This document shows, piece after piece, positions 55,082 through 64,000 of a DNA stretch of 64,000 nt; position 1 is the first letter of the stretch; each line of letters begins with the position of its first letter. The stretch covers positions 1,693,653 through 1,757,652 of the forward strand of contig NW_004955470.1 in assembly GCF_000276665.1 (NCBI RefSeq). Direction: 5' to 3'. This stretch comes from Chinchilla lanigera (Eukaryota; Chordata; Mammalia; Rodentia; Chinchillidae). Both the position numbers and the translations under genes were made by a program. The notes below the pieces were generated by a model. It saw only the letters and a list, made by a program, of their open reading frames with translations, searched no databases and was not told the DNA's origin.

Positions 55082-58000
55082 CTGAAATGTGTTTTTGAAA
55101 ATGTCATTGAGGGAGTTCATCAAAGTGCAAAAAAACCCACAAAAAATCCAAGTTTTTTTTTCTTTTTTAGCTAAGATCAGCCCCAGGAATTCCATCTCGC
55201 TATCACGGTTGTAAACCTGGTTTCCATGGTTTATAGATATACTGCAGGAGACACTGCATGTAGATAAAGCATTTCCTCACGAATATTTATGAAAGGCGGA
55301 ACCAGACAACTCCTGTTGCAGCTGGCAGGGATGGCAGGGATGGCAGGCAATTTCAGGCACTTGCCTGTGAGTGTGTATGGCGGGGCAGGCACGACCCAGG
55401 TAAAGAACCAATTTGTTATGGTCGAGGGGACACTGGGAAGATCCATAGAATCAACAGCTAAGCTGGGTGGAGAAGATAAAGAGAAGTCAGACAGGACAAG
55501 GATAGCAGCATAGAAAAGAGGAAGAAGCAGAAGGGAGGGGGGAAGAAAAGAGGGAGAGAGAGCGAGAGGGGAGGAAGGAGGAGGGACTGTGCTTGCGTGC
55601 GTGTGTGCGTGCGTGCCTGTGAGCATGTTGGGGGAAGGCAGAGGAGGGCTGCCTGAATGGAGGAGTGCGTGCACCAAGGAGCAGGAACTCGGGGTACCTG
55701 GGGAAGTGACAATTGCAAGCAGAGCGGTGTAATGTAGACCACATCAGGCCCCAAGGTAACGGCCGAGGTCTGGACTTCCTCCACAGGCAAGCGGACTTCC
55801 ACAGTGGACAAGCCAGAAAGAAAACCTCCCTCTGATCACACCAGAGAGCTCTAAGACTTCTACCTTCTACTTACCCTTGTGGGATTCCCTTGGCCAGACC
55901 CTAGGCCCTGGAGTCAGCCCCCACTCTCTGGTTGACGCTAACCCAGGCAAAAGCCAGAGATGCGTGGGCCAAAGAGGAAACCCTAACCTCAGATGACCCT
56001 CTGGGCCAGATGTGCCCACCCACACACTTGTTCTGGACACATCTGGAATCCCAGTGGCTCGAACGAAGGGCAGGAGCCAAGCCAGCCAGCCTAGGGCAGA
56101 GGTCTTCACTCTTAATCATCCGAAGATGGTGTCTTCCAGTCTCCACCAGTCAGGACAGCCTCACAGGCCCACTCCCACGCCGACTGCTGTAATGCCAGCC
56201 CCTCCCTTCAGCCTCGCACCACAGAACCTCTAATCCACTCCTGGCCCCAGGACTGGTGCTTCTGTGTCCCCACCTGCTGTAGGGCCCTGAGGGAAGGAAA
56301 TGTTCCTGCCTCTATTTTCTTTTCTGGGAAGTCCTAAGTGCTGGCTAACCTTCATCTCTCCTGCTATGGTCTGTTCTTTCCTCTCTCTCCTCCCCAGCTC
56401 CCAGGCCCCGCACCCCTGTCTACACAAATCGAGTCTCATTTCAATAGTTCAGCCTGGCCCGACTACTCAACCCCTCGCTCCTGAAGAGACAGGCCCCTGG
56501 AGGTCCACAGGGAAAGAGGGTAATTGCTCAACTTGGACTCAGTCAGTCACCAAGAGCCAGAAGCTGTCAAAATATGTCATGTTCAGTATTTCACGACACT
56601 TGTCGTAAACCGCCTCTGGACGTAGCTTCTGCAGGGAAGCTGGGAAGAGGAGAGGACATAAAGCGGCTTCAACACGGTCAAGCCAACTCAGCCTCAGGTA
56701 TTTCTGATGGAGGATACTTGATACCCGCCCCCAGCTTCATAAAACAAAACAGGTAAGTCAGTATGTGACCACGTACAAACACACGGAAACTGCAGGACAC
56801 TAACGGACTTCCCTATCTATGCCATTATCGCACCCTACCAGATCCCTTTCCTTCTCCTCCTCAGGCAATGAGTACAGAGGCATTTGAAAGTTTCTCCTTC
56901 AGCATGAGATTAAGACAGTGTGACCCTGTCTGCCTTGAACTCCCTTAGTAGGAGCCCCCAACTCCGACCTCAGGGGCCTCTCCACACAAAATCATGAACC
57001 TACATGAACAGACAGCTGTTTCTCCTTCTCTTGCAGAAGTTGAAGTACAAAATGATTCATAATATAATGAACTGGGCAGCGTCTGTCTCTCTCCTTAAGG
57101 GGGCTTTCTTGGGGACACTGGTCTTTGTCTGTCCCCTGTACCCCACCATGCTTCAGCAGACTCTAAGGAAAGGGAATCTGGCAGACACTGAGGTGCTATG
57201 CAGAATGAGGAAGATGGGTCCAAAGAAGACTCGACACAGGTGTTCATTTCTATCACTAGAGACCCAGGTTGGGCTCCGGCATGACCAGCTCCGCATGATC
57301 GGCTCCTGCAGAGCTCTGCAGTAAGAGGAGAGTTCCTGCAGGAACGCAGGGGCACTACCTGTGGGGAAAGGCCGTCCAAGCTGTGACTCTCACACCTGCT
57401 GAACCAGGGAGGAGTCGCTATTCCCACACCTTCCTCTGTGCCTGGTTATCCTTCCTTGCTGGTATGGGATGAAAGAAGCAGGCCCACCCTTGGGCCAAAG
57501 CCTGTAGGTTCCCGACATGAACAGCGCTGAGGCAGGAGAACTGGGCCCCTCAGCACAGTTCTGTTCATGTGGGCACGGCCTGGTCTTGCCTGGCACCCAG
57601 CACAGAGCTAGGTCCCCGGACCTGCATCCGCTGAACACTCTCCCCGTTCCCTTTGGGACCTGACCCTCTCCCCTCACCCAATGCCAACCCCACTCTCCGG
57701 ACCACCTTCAGCCCCAGTGTGACTGTCTCTCCCACCCTCAGGATCCTCACTCAGCGGGACGTGAGTCTCTCTGGCAGTTACTAGTTTTGTTTGACACCCG
57801 CATGGCATCCACCATCCACCTGAGCACTGAGCACCGCATGGGACATGGGAAAGGAGATGACACAACTGAGCTGCCATGCCAGCCAGGGCCCTCACCAAGC
57901 ACTCCTGTCACGTGACAGCCTGCCCGCCAGCAGTGCAAGGCTCTACCCTTCAGTCAGACTCTGCCAAGTACACAACCAGCTCCCGCCTGACAGACACAAT

Positions 58001-61000
58001 GGTGTTCGGTTCAGACTTACTGAGCACAAGCCGGGGCGCCGTTGACCTCAATGAGCCACACCTTCAGCTCTTCGTCCACCATGAAGTCAAAGCCAAAGAG
58101 CTGGAAGCTCTGGTAAGGGAGGTGCTTGGTGCTGATGGCCGGCTCCACGCTCATGAGGCAGCTCCTGGGGGCACAGGGAGAACAGCTTACTGAGGATGAG
58201 GTGGTGGAGGCGGAGGAAGCACAAGAGCTGTGCTTGGAAGATGTGATGTCCAGTGTGTGTAAAAATAGGCAACTAGGGCCGGGGATGTAGCTCAGCGGCA
58301 CAAGTGCCTGCGTGGCAAGCACACGGTCCTGAGTTTGATTCCCAGTACCAAAAAATTAAAAAAAAAATGGGCAACTGACTCCTTTTTAAAAAAATGTATC
58401 ACCAAGAGAATGCTAGGTATCAAGTAGTTTGTTACAAATGCACAAAATCACTCAGGTTCTTCCAGGCAAAAGCTGCCGTCCCTGTTCCAGGCCCTGCGGA
58501 GCATGGCGGAGAGTCACTATGGTCTTTCCAAAAGCAGCGTCCACCAGCGGAGGAAGCCAGGGCTGCTGCCACATTTGTTTATAACAAAGAATGGAACCCT
58601 GGTCCAAGTAGTTTCTTTCACTAGCTCTGGTTCTACTGCCAACTTTTTGCAGTTAAAAGATTTAAGAGCTATGCATATTAAAATCAAGTACTGAAAGCGG
58701 ACCCTTGACTTACGAACGCAATTCGTTCCGAGGGCTGCTTGTAACTCAAGTCGTCAATTGAAAGCGCAGGCTCCTCTACAGCCTTCAAAGTCCCTCTCCT
58801 GGACACAGACAGATCAGAGTATCCTCAGAGAGACACTGGCCCAGGAGTTCTCAGTTAACCCCACACAGGAAAGGGTTATGACCGGAATTGCAGTTGTAAC
58901 TTATGACCAAAATCTTGAGTTATTTCCTGAGTGCCAACCACCTATGCCTCCAGATGGTCTCAGATACAGACTTAACCTTTAAAGAGTTCTGGAAGGAACA
59001 TCGTAACATAGTTTCCTGTTCGGGGTTAACTGAGAAATCCCGGACCAACATCTCTCTGAGGACATTGAGATCTGCCTGTGCAAAGGAGAGAGATTTTGAA
59101 GGCTGGAGAGAAGCCTGCACCTTCAGCTGGCTACTCCAAGTGTTGACGGTGTTCACTGAGATAATGATGTAAGGAACTTGGTATAACTCTTGGTACCGAG
59201 AAGTGCTTCATAAATATTCCTCTTACGAAAAAGCACATTTCGGGGCTGGGGATTTAGCTCAGCGGCACAGCACCTGCCTGGAAAGTGCAAGGTCCTGAGT
59301 TTGATTCCCGGTGCCGGTGGCGGGGGGACACAAAAAAACAAAAAAAAGAGTATCATCTGAAAAAGCACATTTCATGAATTCAATGGTAATGATATTAATT
59401 ACAAATCTATCATTGACGAATAATGAACAGCTGTTATCTACAACAAATATCCCAGAACCACAAGCCATTTCTGTTTAATGAAGACTTTCCCTGATTTTTC
59501 CCTGTTTTGAGCCAGATGTTACTAAGTTGCCTAGGCTGGCCTCAGACTTACAATCCTCCTGCCTTAGCCTGCCAAGTGGCAGGGACTGTAGAGATGCACT
59601 GCCACACCCACCACACACTGTTTAAAAACTATCTCAATATATCTCCTAGCTATTTGGAAGGCTTAGGCAGGAAGATCATCTGACCTCAGGAGTGCAAGAT
59701 CTGCTTGATAACTTAGCAACTTAGTGAGACCCTTTCTCAAAATAAAAAAATAAAAAGCTCAGTGTGAAGCCCCTCTGTTCAATTCTCAGTATCGCTCCCA
59801 CCCCAAGCCCACAAAAGCACAGCATCTTATCTCTATACTATGAGAGAATACTCTTAAACAGATTTCAATTAAGATGTCCTTTAAGCCAGGAATGGTGGCA
59901 TATGCCTGTAATTTCAGCACTTGTAGCACTTGGATGAGGCAGGAGGATTGTGAGTTCAAGGCACCTTTGGGCTACATAGCAAGTTGGAGGCTGTCCTGCA
60001 CTACATAGTGAGACCCTGTCTCAAAAATCAAAAAAGAGCCAGGCATGATGGTGCACACCTGTAATCCCAGCCCTTGGGAAGCTGAGGCAGGAGGACTGCC
60101 GCAAATTTGAGGCCAACCTGGGATATACAGTGGGCTCAAGGCAAATCTGAATTAAATTGGTAGACCCTGTCTCAAAAAAAACAAAAAGAAAGGAAGGAAG
60201 TGGGGAGGGCAGGAAGACCTTTAATATTTTTGTTTTGTTTTGTTTTTCTTCCAGTACCGGGAGTCAAACGACCTTGCGTTTGCTAGGCAGGTGCTGTGCC
60301 GCTGAGCTAAATCCCCAGCCCCAGACCTTTAATATACAATTAAGATGTAATTAGGAAAAGTTTAACAGAAAGAGAGAGAAAAAACCAAGAAAAGAAAGGG
60401 TAAAAGTGAAAGCAGCGTCACACTCCGACCCATAAAGGAAAAACTACGAGCTGGAACAACACTGAATATTATTTTCTATCTGTTGGAAATGCCGGATAAA
60501 TAATTCACCATAGAGGACTGTTTTCCTCTTCAGAGACTTCACAAAGAGCATCTTTTTGGGCTGGGGGGGGGGAATCACGGAAAAGAAGGGAAGCTGAGCG
60601 CCAAGAGGACACTGATGGCCCCACTGATGGCACTGATGGCCCACCTACTCTGAGCAAACCATGAGCAGGAGCAGGCACGCTGCCAGCAGACATGTCACCT
60701 GAACCACCTTACCTGGCATCACTCCAGGCCACAGACAATCCCTAAGAAAAGACTCCAAGCCCTGAGGGATCTGCTGGACTCCACGTAACAGCACATTAGA
60801 GAAGTCTCACAGTGCCAATGCCACCGTAGATACACAGCTGAATGGAAAGCATGGGCTCCAGGAACAGTGCCCCCATCGCCTGATTAATAACAAGGGTCCC
60901 CACGGTGCTGTGGGCTGATGGAGACTACTACGAAGCAGGCCTGAGGAGGACTTAAATTAACCAGTTGGCTTTTTATGTTCATTTGTGCATCTGTCCAAGG

Positions 61001-62766
61001 CCTAGGGGCCTTGTCTGGAGATGGGTGGTGGACTCATAGTAAGTGAACCTCTACTAAAACTGAAGTGGTGATGAAGCCGAAAGCCTCAAAAGATAAGACA
61101 AGATCACAGCCAAGGACACCTGGATCCGATCTCAACTAGATAAAGACTATAGCCTCAGGCACCTCACTCCTGGGTGGGTGAATTTAATCCTTATTAAGGA
61201 TTAACTCAATACCTTACTTGGAGAAGTCCTTGAGTGATTCAGCCCTTCCTGAGTACTCCCCTCCCTTCTTCTGATAACCAAATAAATCCAGCCCACCCAG
61301 AGAAGGTCTTGGTCTTAGGCCTAAGAGAATCTCAAATTTTGTGAGAGGGCTCTGATCCTCCCGGAGACCCAGAATCATTCCATTTGCCTCTTTTTACTTA
61401 GCCTTCACTGTACACTCATTCGGGAGATTGTGGACCTGATCAGCCCACAATAGCTAAGGTATATTATTAACCCAGTAGAGGGCAAGGACAGTCTCCTGCA
61501 CAAATGGTCCTGGGCCAACGACATATCCTTGTAGAGCAACATAACATTTGGCATTCAAGAATGCCATACAGATTACAGGTCTAAACTATCAGAAACAAAA
61601 CCCAGACATTCACCAAGTACAGAAGAGATAAGCTCTGGAATGTTCTCACGATGGAGCATTACACAGCCATACAAAGGACAAACTACTGCTCTGTTCAATT
61701 TGATGAATGAATGCCACACACAAGGTCAAAAAAAGCTGGACATAAAACAAAAACTATAGTATAATTCCGTTCACATAAGGTGGAGTGAGCAAAGAGGAAT
61801 CTATACTGATATTAGTCAAGGAGTAGCTGTCTTTGACAGGAAATAAATACTTTTGGGTGGTTCAAGTACTGTAAATTTTTTTTTTTTTTTTGGTGGTACA
61901 GGGCCTTTACACTGAGCTATATCCATAGCCCTCTTTTATTTTTTATTTTGAAGCAGGGTTTCATTAATTTGCGAAGCTGTATAGGCTGGGCTTGAATTTG
62001 TGATTCTCCTGCCTCAGCCTCTCAGAACACTGGGATTACTGGCTTGCACCACCCCACATCTGGCTGTAAATGTTTTATATCTTGAGTTACATCAGAGTCC
62101 AGTAAGTGCATGTATAATGAAAACTCACTGAACTGTACACTATGCATTTTATACTTTATTTTAAAATTCTCAGCAGAGGTAGTAACATATACTTATAAGC
62201 CCAGTATCAGGGAAGGTGAAAATCAATAAAAGCTGCTTTTTAAAACATATTTAAAGAATTAATAACTCTCTAGTGAATCTATTCAAGAAATACAGAAGGA
62301 AAATATAGACTTTGATGTTAGAAATAAAAGAAGTGATCTCATTATAAATCCTATGGATACTAAAATGCAAAGAAGGAATATCACAAATAACTTTTGCCCA
62401 GAAATTAGACAATTTAAGTGGAACACTTCCTGGAAAGACATAAACAAAGCTCCTTCAAGAAGAAACACAATAAGCAGAAAAGGACAATTAAGTTACCTTA
62501 TTATATGCTTGATTTGTTGTAAGATACTAGTTTCCAAGGTAATGTTCAAAGCACTCATTAGGTACTGATTGAACTCCTCAAAGAACATTTCATTCCCCTC
62601 CTCATACTTCCCATAGTTCTTTGAGTACTCCTTTTGAATGCAGTGATTGGTCAAATGGCAGGTCTTGTCCTGGAAATTATCCACATGATATGGTTCTGAA
62701 GCAGTTCGGAGAACACCCTCTCTGTAGAGGTAGATATTATACTGATGGTCCACCAAGACCCAGCTT
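54970..62766 (-). CDS. TTL: Tubulin-tyrosine ligase, C-terminal part (last 3 exons)
   Basis: Cytosolic ATP-dependent ligase that adds tyrosine back to the C-terminus of detyrosinated alpha-tubulin. Coding exons on the minus strand: 62766-62497, 58164-58021, 55081-54970. They encode residues 202 (third base) to the stop, in phase throughout; earlier exons lie beyond the right edge. The fold is ATP-grasp. Visible key residues, by the known TTL numbering, are Arg202 (codon completed by the first base), Asp318 in FGFDFMVD, and Glu331 and Asn333 in IEVNGAP, which bind ATP and magnesium. The C-tail after DVEQ is one residue shorter than in human, giving an inferred total of 376. The gene sits upstream of POLR1B on the same strand, as in human. 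Confidence 0.97.
55310..55342 (+). repeat. Short tandem, 10-base unit
   Basis: About three copies of TGGCAGGGAT in the last TTL intron. Confidence 0.7.
55512..55588 (+). repeat. Polypurine tract
   Basis: Nearly pure A/G for over 70 bases in the last TTL intron, ending in AGGAGGAGGGA. Confidence 0.85.
55589..55626 (+). repeat. (TGCG/TG)n alternating tract
   Basis: GCTTGCGTGCGTGTGTGCGT and more alternating purine-pyrimidine, next to the polypurine tract. Confidence 0.8.
55640..58020. other. Last TTL intron, nothing else recognised
   Basis: Unique, moderately GC-rich; no SINE is seen here, which contrasts with the rest of the window. Confidence 0.4.
58021..58164 (-). CDS. TTL: TTL exon, residues 292-339
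   Basis: 144 bases, donor GTAAGT. It encodes [19 protein letters not shown] and [20 protein letters not shown], the catalytic magnesium/ATP-binding segment. Confidence 0.97.
58275..58368 (+). repeat. ID-type SINE
   Basis: Antisense to TTL, 110 bases upstream of the 58164 acceptor; flanks AGGCAACT and GGGCAACT. Confidence 0.9.
58693..59160. repeat. Fold-back element with about 100-bp inverted arms
   Basis: Arms 58773-58869 and 59015-59117 are reverse complements with mismatches (CAGCCTTCAAAGTCCCTCTC against CAGCCTTCAAAATCTCTCTC). The left edge CGGACCCTTGACTTACGAAC resembles a mariner-type end; no matching right end is seen. TTL intron. Confidence 0.75.
59242..59359 (+). repeat. ID-type SINE, young
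   Basis: Perfect 14-bp duplication AAAAAGCACATTTC (59228-59241 and 59360-59373). Extra bases after the A tail (AGTATCATCTG) precede the second copy. Confidence 0.92.
59497..59618 (-). repeat. B1-type SINE, old
   Basis: GTTTTGAGCCAGATGTTAC to GCACTGCCACACCCACC. Confidence 0.7.
59640..59790 (+). repeat. B1-ID dimeric SINE, truncated
   Basis: Lacks the B1 start; CAACTTAGTGAGACCC, A-rich linker, then a short ID half. Confidence 0.65.
59886..60032 (+). repeat. B1-type SINE
   Basis: GCCAGGAATGGTGGCATATG to CCTGTCTCAAAAATC. Confidence 0.85.
60037..60192 (+). repeat. B1-type SINE
   Basis: GCCAGGCATGATGGTGCACA to CCCTGTCTCAAAAAAAAC, head-to-tail with the previous copy. Confidence 0.87.
60228..60322 (-). 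repeat. ID-type SINE, young
   Basis: Perfect 13-bp duplication AGACCTTTAATAT (60215-60227 and 60323-60335). Confidence 0.93.
60340..61540. other. TTL intron, nothing recognised
   Basis: No exon and no clear repeat. A G-run of 10 (60560s) is present. Confidence 0.4.
61545..62150 (+). repeat. L1 3' relic
   Basis: GATGGAGCATTACACAGCC and TATAGTATAATTCCGTTCAC resemble an L1 end; interrupted by the SINE at 61877-62064. Antisense to TTL. Confidence 0.55.
61877..62064 (-). repeat. B1-ID dimeric SINE
   Basis: T-run, reverse ID half, then GAAGCAGGGTTTCATT and a reverse B1 half with a short internal insert. Confidence 0.75.
62497..62766 (-). CDS. TTL: TTL exon, residues 202-291
   Basis: 270 bases, donor GTAACT. 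It encodes [38 protein letters not shown] and [19 protein letters not shown] (GA)n tract on the sense strand lies 44 bases upstream of its acceptor. Confidence 0.97.
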
Positions 62767-62809
62767 CTGAAATTCAATAAAAAACACTATTGTACTCAGG
62801 TATCTGTAA

Positions 62810-62815
62810 TCTCTC

Positions 62816-62867
<52 letters not shown>
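62810..62867 (+). repeat. (CT)n microsatellite
   Basis: About 28 CT units with one interruption; (GA)n on the TTL sense strand, 44 bases upstream of the exon acceptor. Confidence 0.95.
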
Positions 62868-62870
<3 letters not shown>

Positions 62871-62876
62871 TTCACT

Positions 62877-62904
62877 GTGTATGTGTGCGTGTGTGTGTGT
62901 GTAC
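62877..62904 (+). repeat. (GT)n microsatellite
   Basis: Short GT-rich run next to the CT run. Confidence 0.85.
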
Positions 62905-63054
62905 CTCTCCATTTTGAGTATTTTGGGGGTTAGGGAGGTAAGGTAAGCAGCGGAAGGAAGGAGGTTCTAAAATTATACCGGGCAAACTCTGAGCCAAAAT
63001 AGTGGATTAACATTATAAAGAAGCAAACAAAACATTTCACCCGCTAGGTGCCAC

Positions 63055-63222
63055 CGCTAGGTGTGGTGGCACACGCCTGTAATCCCAGCACTCAGGAGGC
63101 TGAGGCAGGAGGATTGTTGCAAGTTCGAAACCAGCCTGGGCTACAAAGTGAGTTTAAGGCCAGCCTGAACTGCATAGCAAGACCCTGTTTCAAAAGGACA
63201 AAAAGAAAAAAAAAAAAAAAAA
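63055..63222 (+). repeat. B1-type SINE
   Basis: GCTAGGTGTGGTGGCACACG to an A-run. GCTAGGTG is repeated just before it. Confidence 0.9.
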
Positions 63223-63224
63223 TT

Positions 63225-64000
63225 CACCCTATGTGACAAGGAGACTTACATCCATTAAAAAACCCCAGCATTTTGAAGAGATTGGATGGGTTTTGAGGTT
63301 AACCTATAAAACCTCCATTGGCCATGTTTATACTTTCCCATCTTAAGAGAAGGAATGAACATCTGGAAGTCATCTGACACGGGGCTGATGTGCAAGAAGC
63401 AGTAAGTCTTACGAGTGACATCAAGTCATTCTGAATGAGATCAGGGGACAAGGATTCTCAACGAGGCGATGGCAGCAGGCCACGGGCAAGCAGGGCAGAG
63501 GGCTGGTTAGCGGCAGAAAGCACCTCACAACCTCTCTCCCCAAGGTAGGCCTTTGGCTCAGAAATATAAAATCTAGAAACCTGAGGTATGTTCCTGAAAT
63601 TCATCAAAAGTGAGACACAGATAGTAAAGTGAGTGCAGATGATCTGGCAGGGTCACACAGTGTGCTGCATCTGAATTTTGTATGTGTTCTTTGTGCAATT
63701 CTCAGCTCCTTCCCTAAGTAAGCCCGGTAAAGGTACAAGTTATTTTCACAAAAGCCATTTCACGGCATTTTATTTTCATATATGTGTGTATGAGTGTATA
63801 TATACACATATGTGTAGCTATGTACATATGCATAAAGAGGACAGATAATCTTAGTAAAATTTCTTGGAAAAAAGAAAGAGTGGAAACAAAAACAGGAAAT
63901 TGGGTACAAAAGCTCAGGGCCACTGGGCTCCACTCGATTTTGGCAATCCATGAAACTGGCAAATACTTCCTCACATTCACACCCCGCTTAGCACCATATC
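63225..64000. other. TTL intron, nothing recognised
   Basis: No preceding TTL exon could be found before the right edge; an A/T-rich TGTGTATG patch lies near 63780. Confidence 0.4.

Noticed and set aside
58758..59156. Two similar peptides on opposite strands
   Set aside because: Explained by the inverted repeat, not by coding selection.
1..64000. CRISPR arrays, operons, prophage or bacterial features
   Set aside because: None seen; the sequence is a spliced, SINE-rich mammalian chromosome.

Overview
This is a window of a mammalian nuclear genome. The genes are split into exons with GT/AG introns, two promoters sit in CpG-rich DNA, and interspersed repeats are very dense. The repeats point to a rodent that is not a mouse or rat. 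There are many B1-type (7SL-derived) SINEs, many ID-type (tRNA-Ala-like) SINEs, and many dimers made of a B1 left half and an ID right half. A castorimorph (beaver-like) or squirrel-related rodent is my tentative guess, from SINE style only.

Three protein-coding genes lie on the minus strand, in the same order as on human chromosome 2q: TTL, POLR1B, CHCHD5. From right to left: (1) 62766-54970 holds the last three coding exons of TTL (tubulin-tyrosine ligase), with the 5' exons beyond the right edge. (2) 44039-20953 holds all 15 coding exons of POLR1B (second-largest subunit of RNA polymerase I). The joined frame is 1135 codons plus stop, and every junction keeps phase. (3) 14846-10952 holds all of CHCHD5 (twin CX9C protein, 110 residues); its ATG is split by intron 1. 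No gene is seen in 1-10800.

Intergenic and intronic DNA is mostly old and young transposon debris: a fragmented minus-strand L1 of about 4 kb at 45.7-49.6 kb, plus-strand L1 pieces, L2 and MIR relics, Tigger-type DNA transposon relics, a 78-bp hAT-type MITE, a 188-bp mariner-type palindromic MITE, a U2 snRNA 5' fragment, and more than 50 SINEs, several with perfect target-site duplications. A 100-base N gap (33208-33307) lies inside an ID cluster upstream of POLR1B exon 8.

The three genes serve unrelated housekeeping roles: microtubule retyrosination, rRNA synthesis, and a mitochondrial intermembrane-space type protein. They are neighbours by conserved synteny, not an operon. I found no convincing new multi-gene system. 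The most interesting points are the split CHCHD5 start codon, the long inverted repeat at 58.8-59.1 kb, the (GA)n tract next to a TTL splice acceptor, the G-quadruplex-type run after a POLR1B donor site, and the TATA box in the POLR1B promoter. Repeat boundaries are by eye and may be off by several bases.
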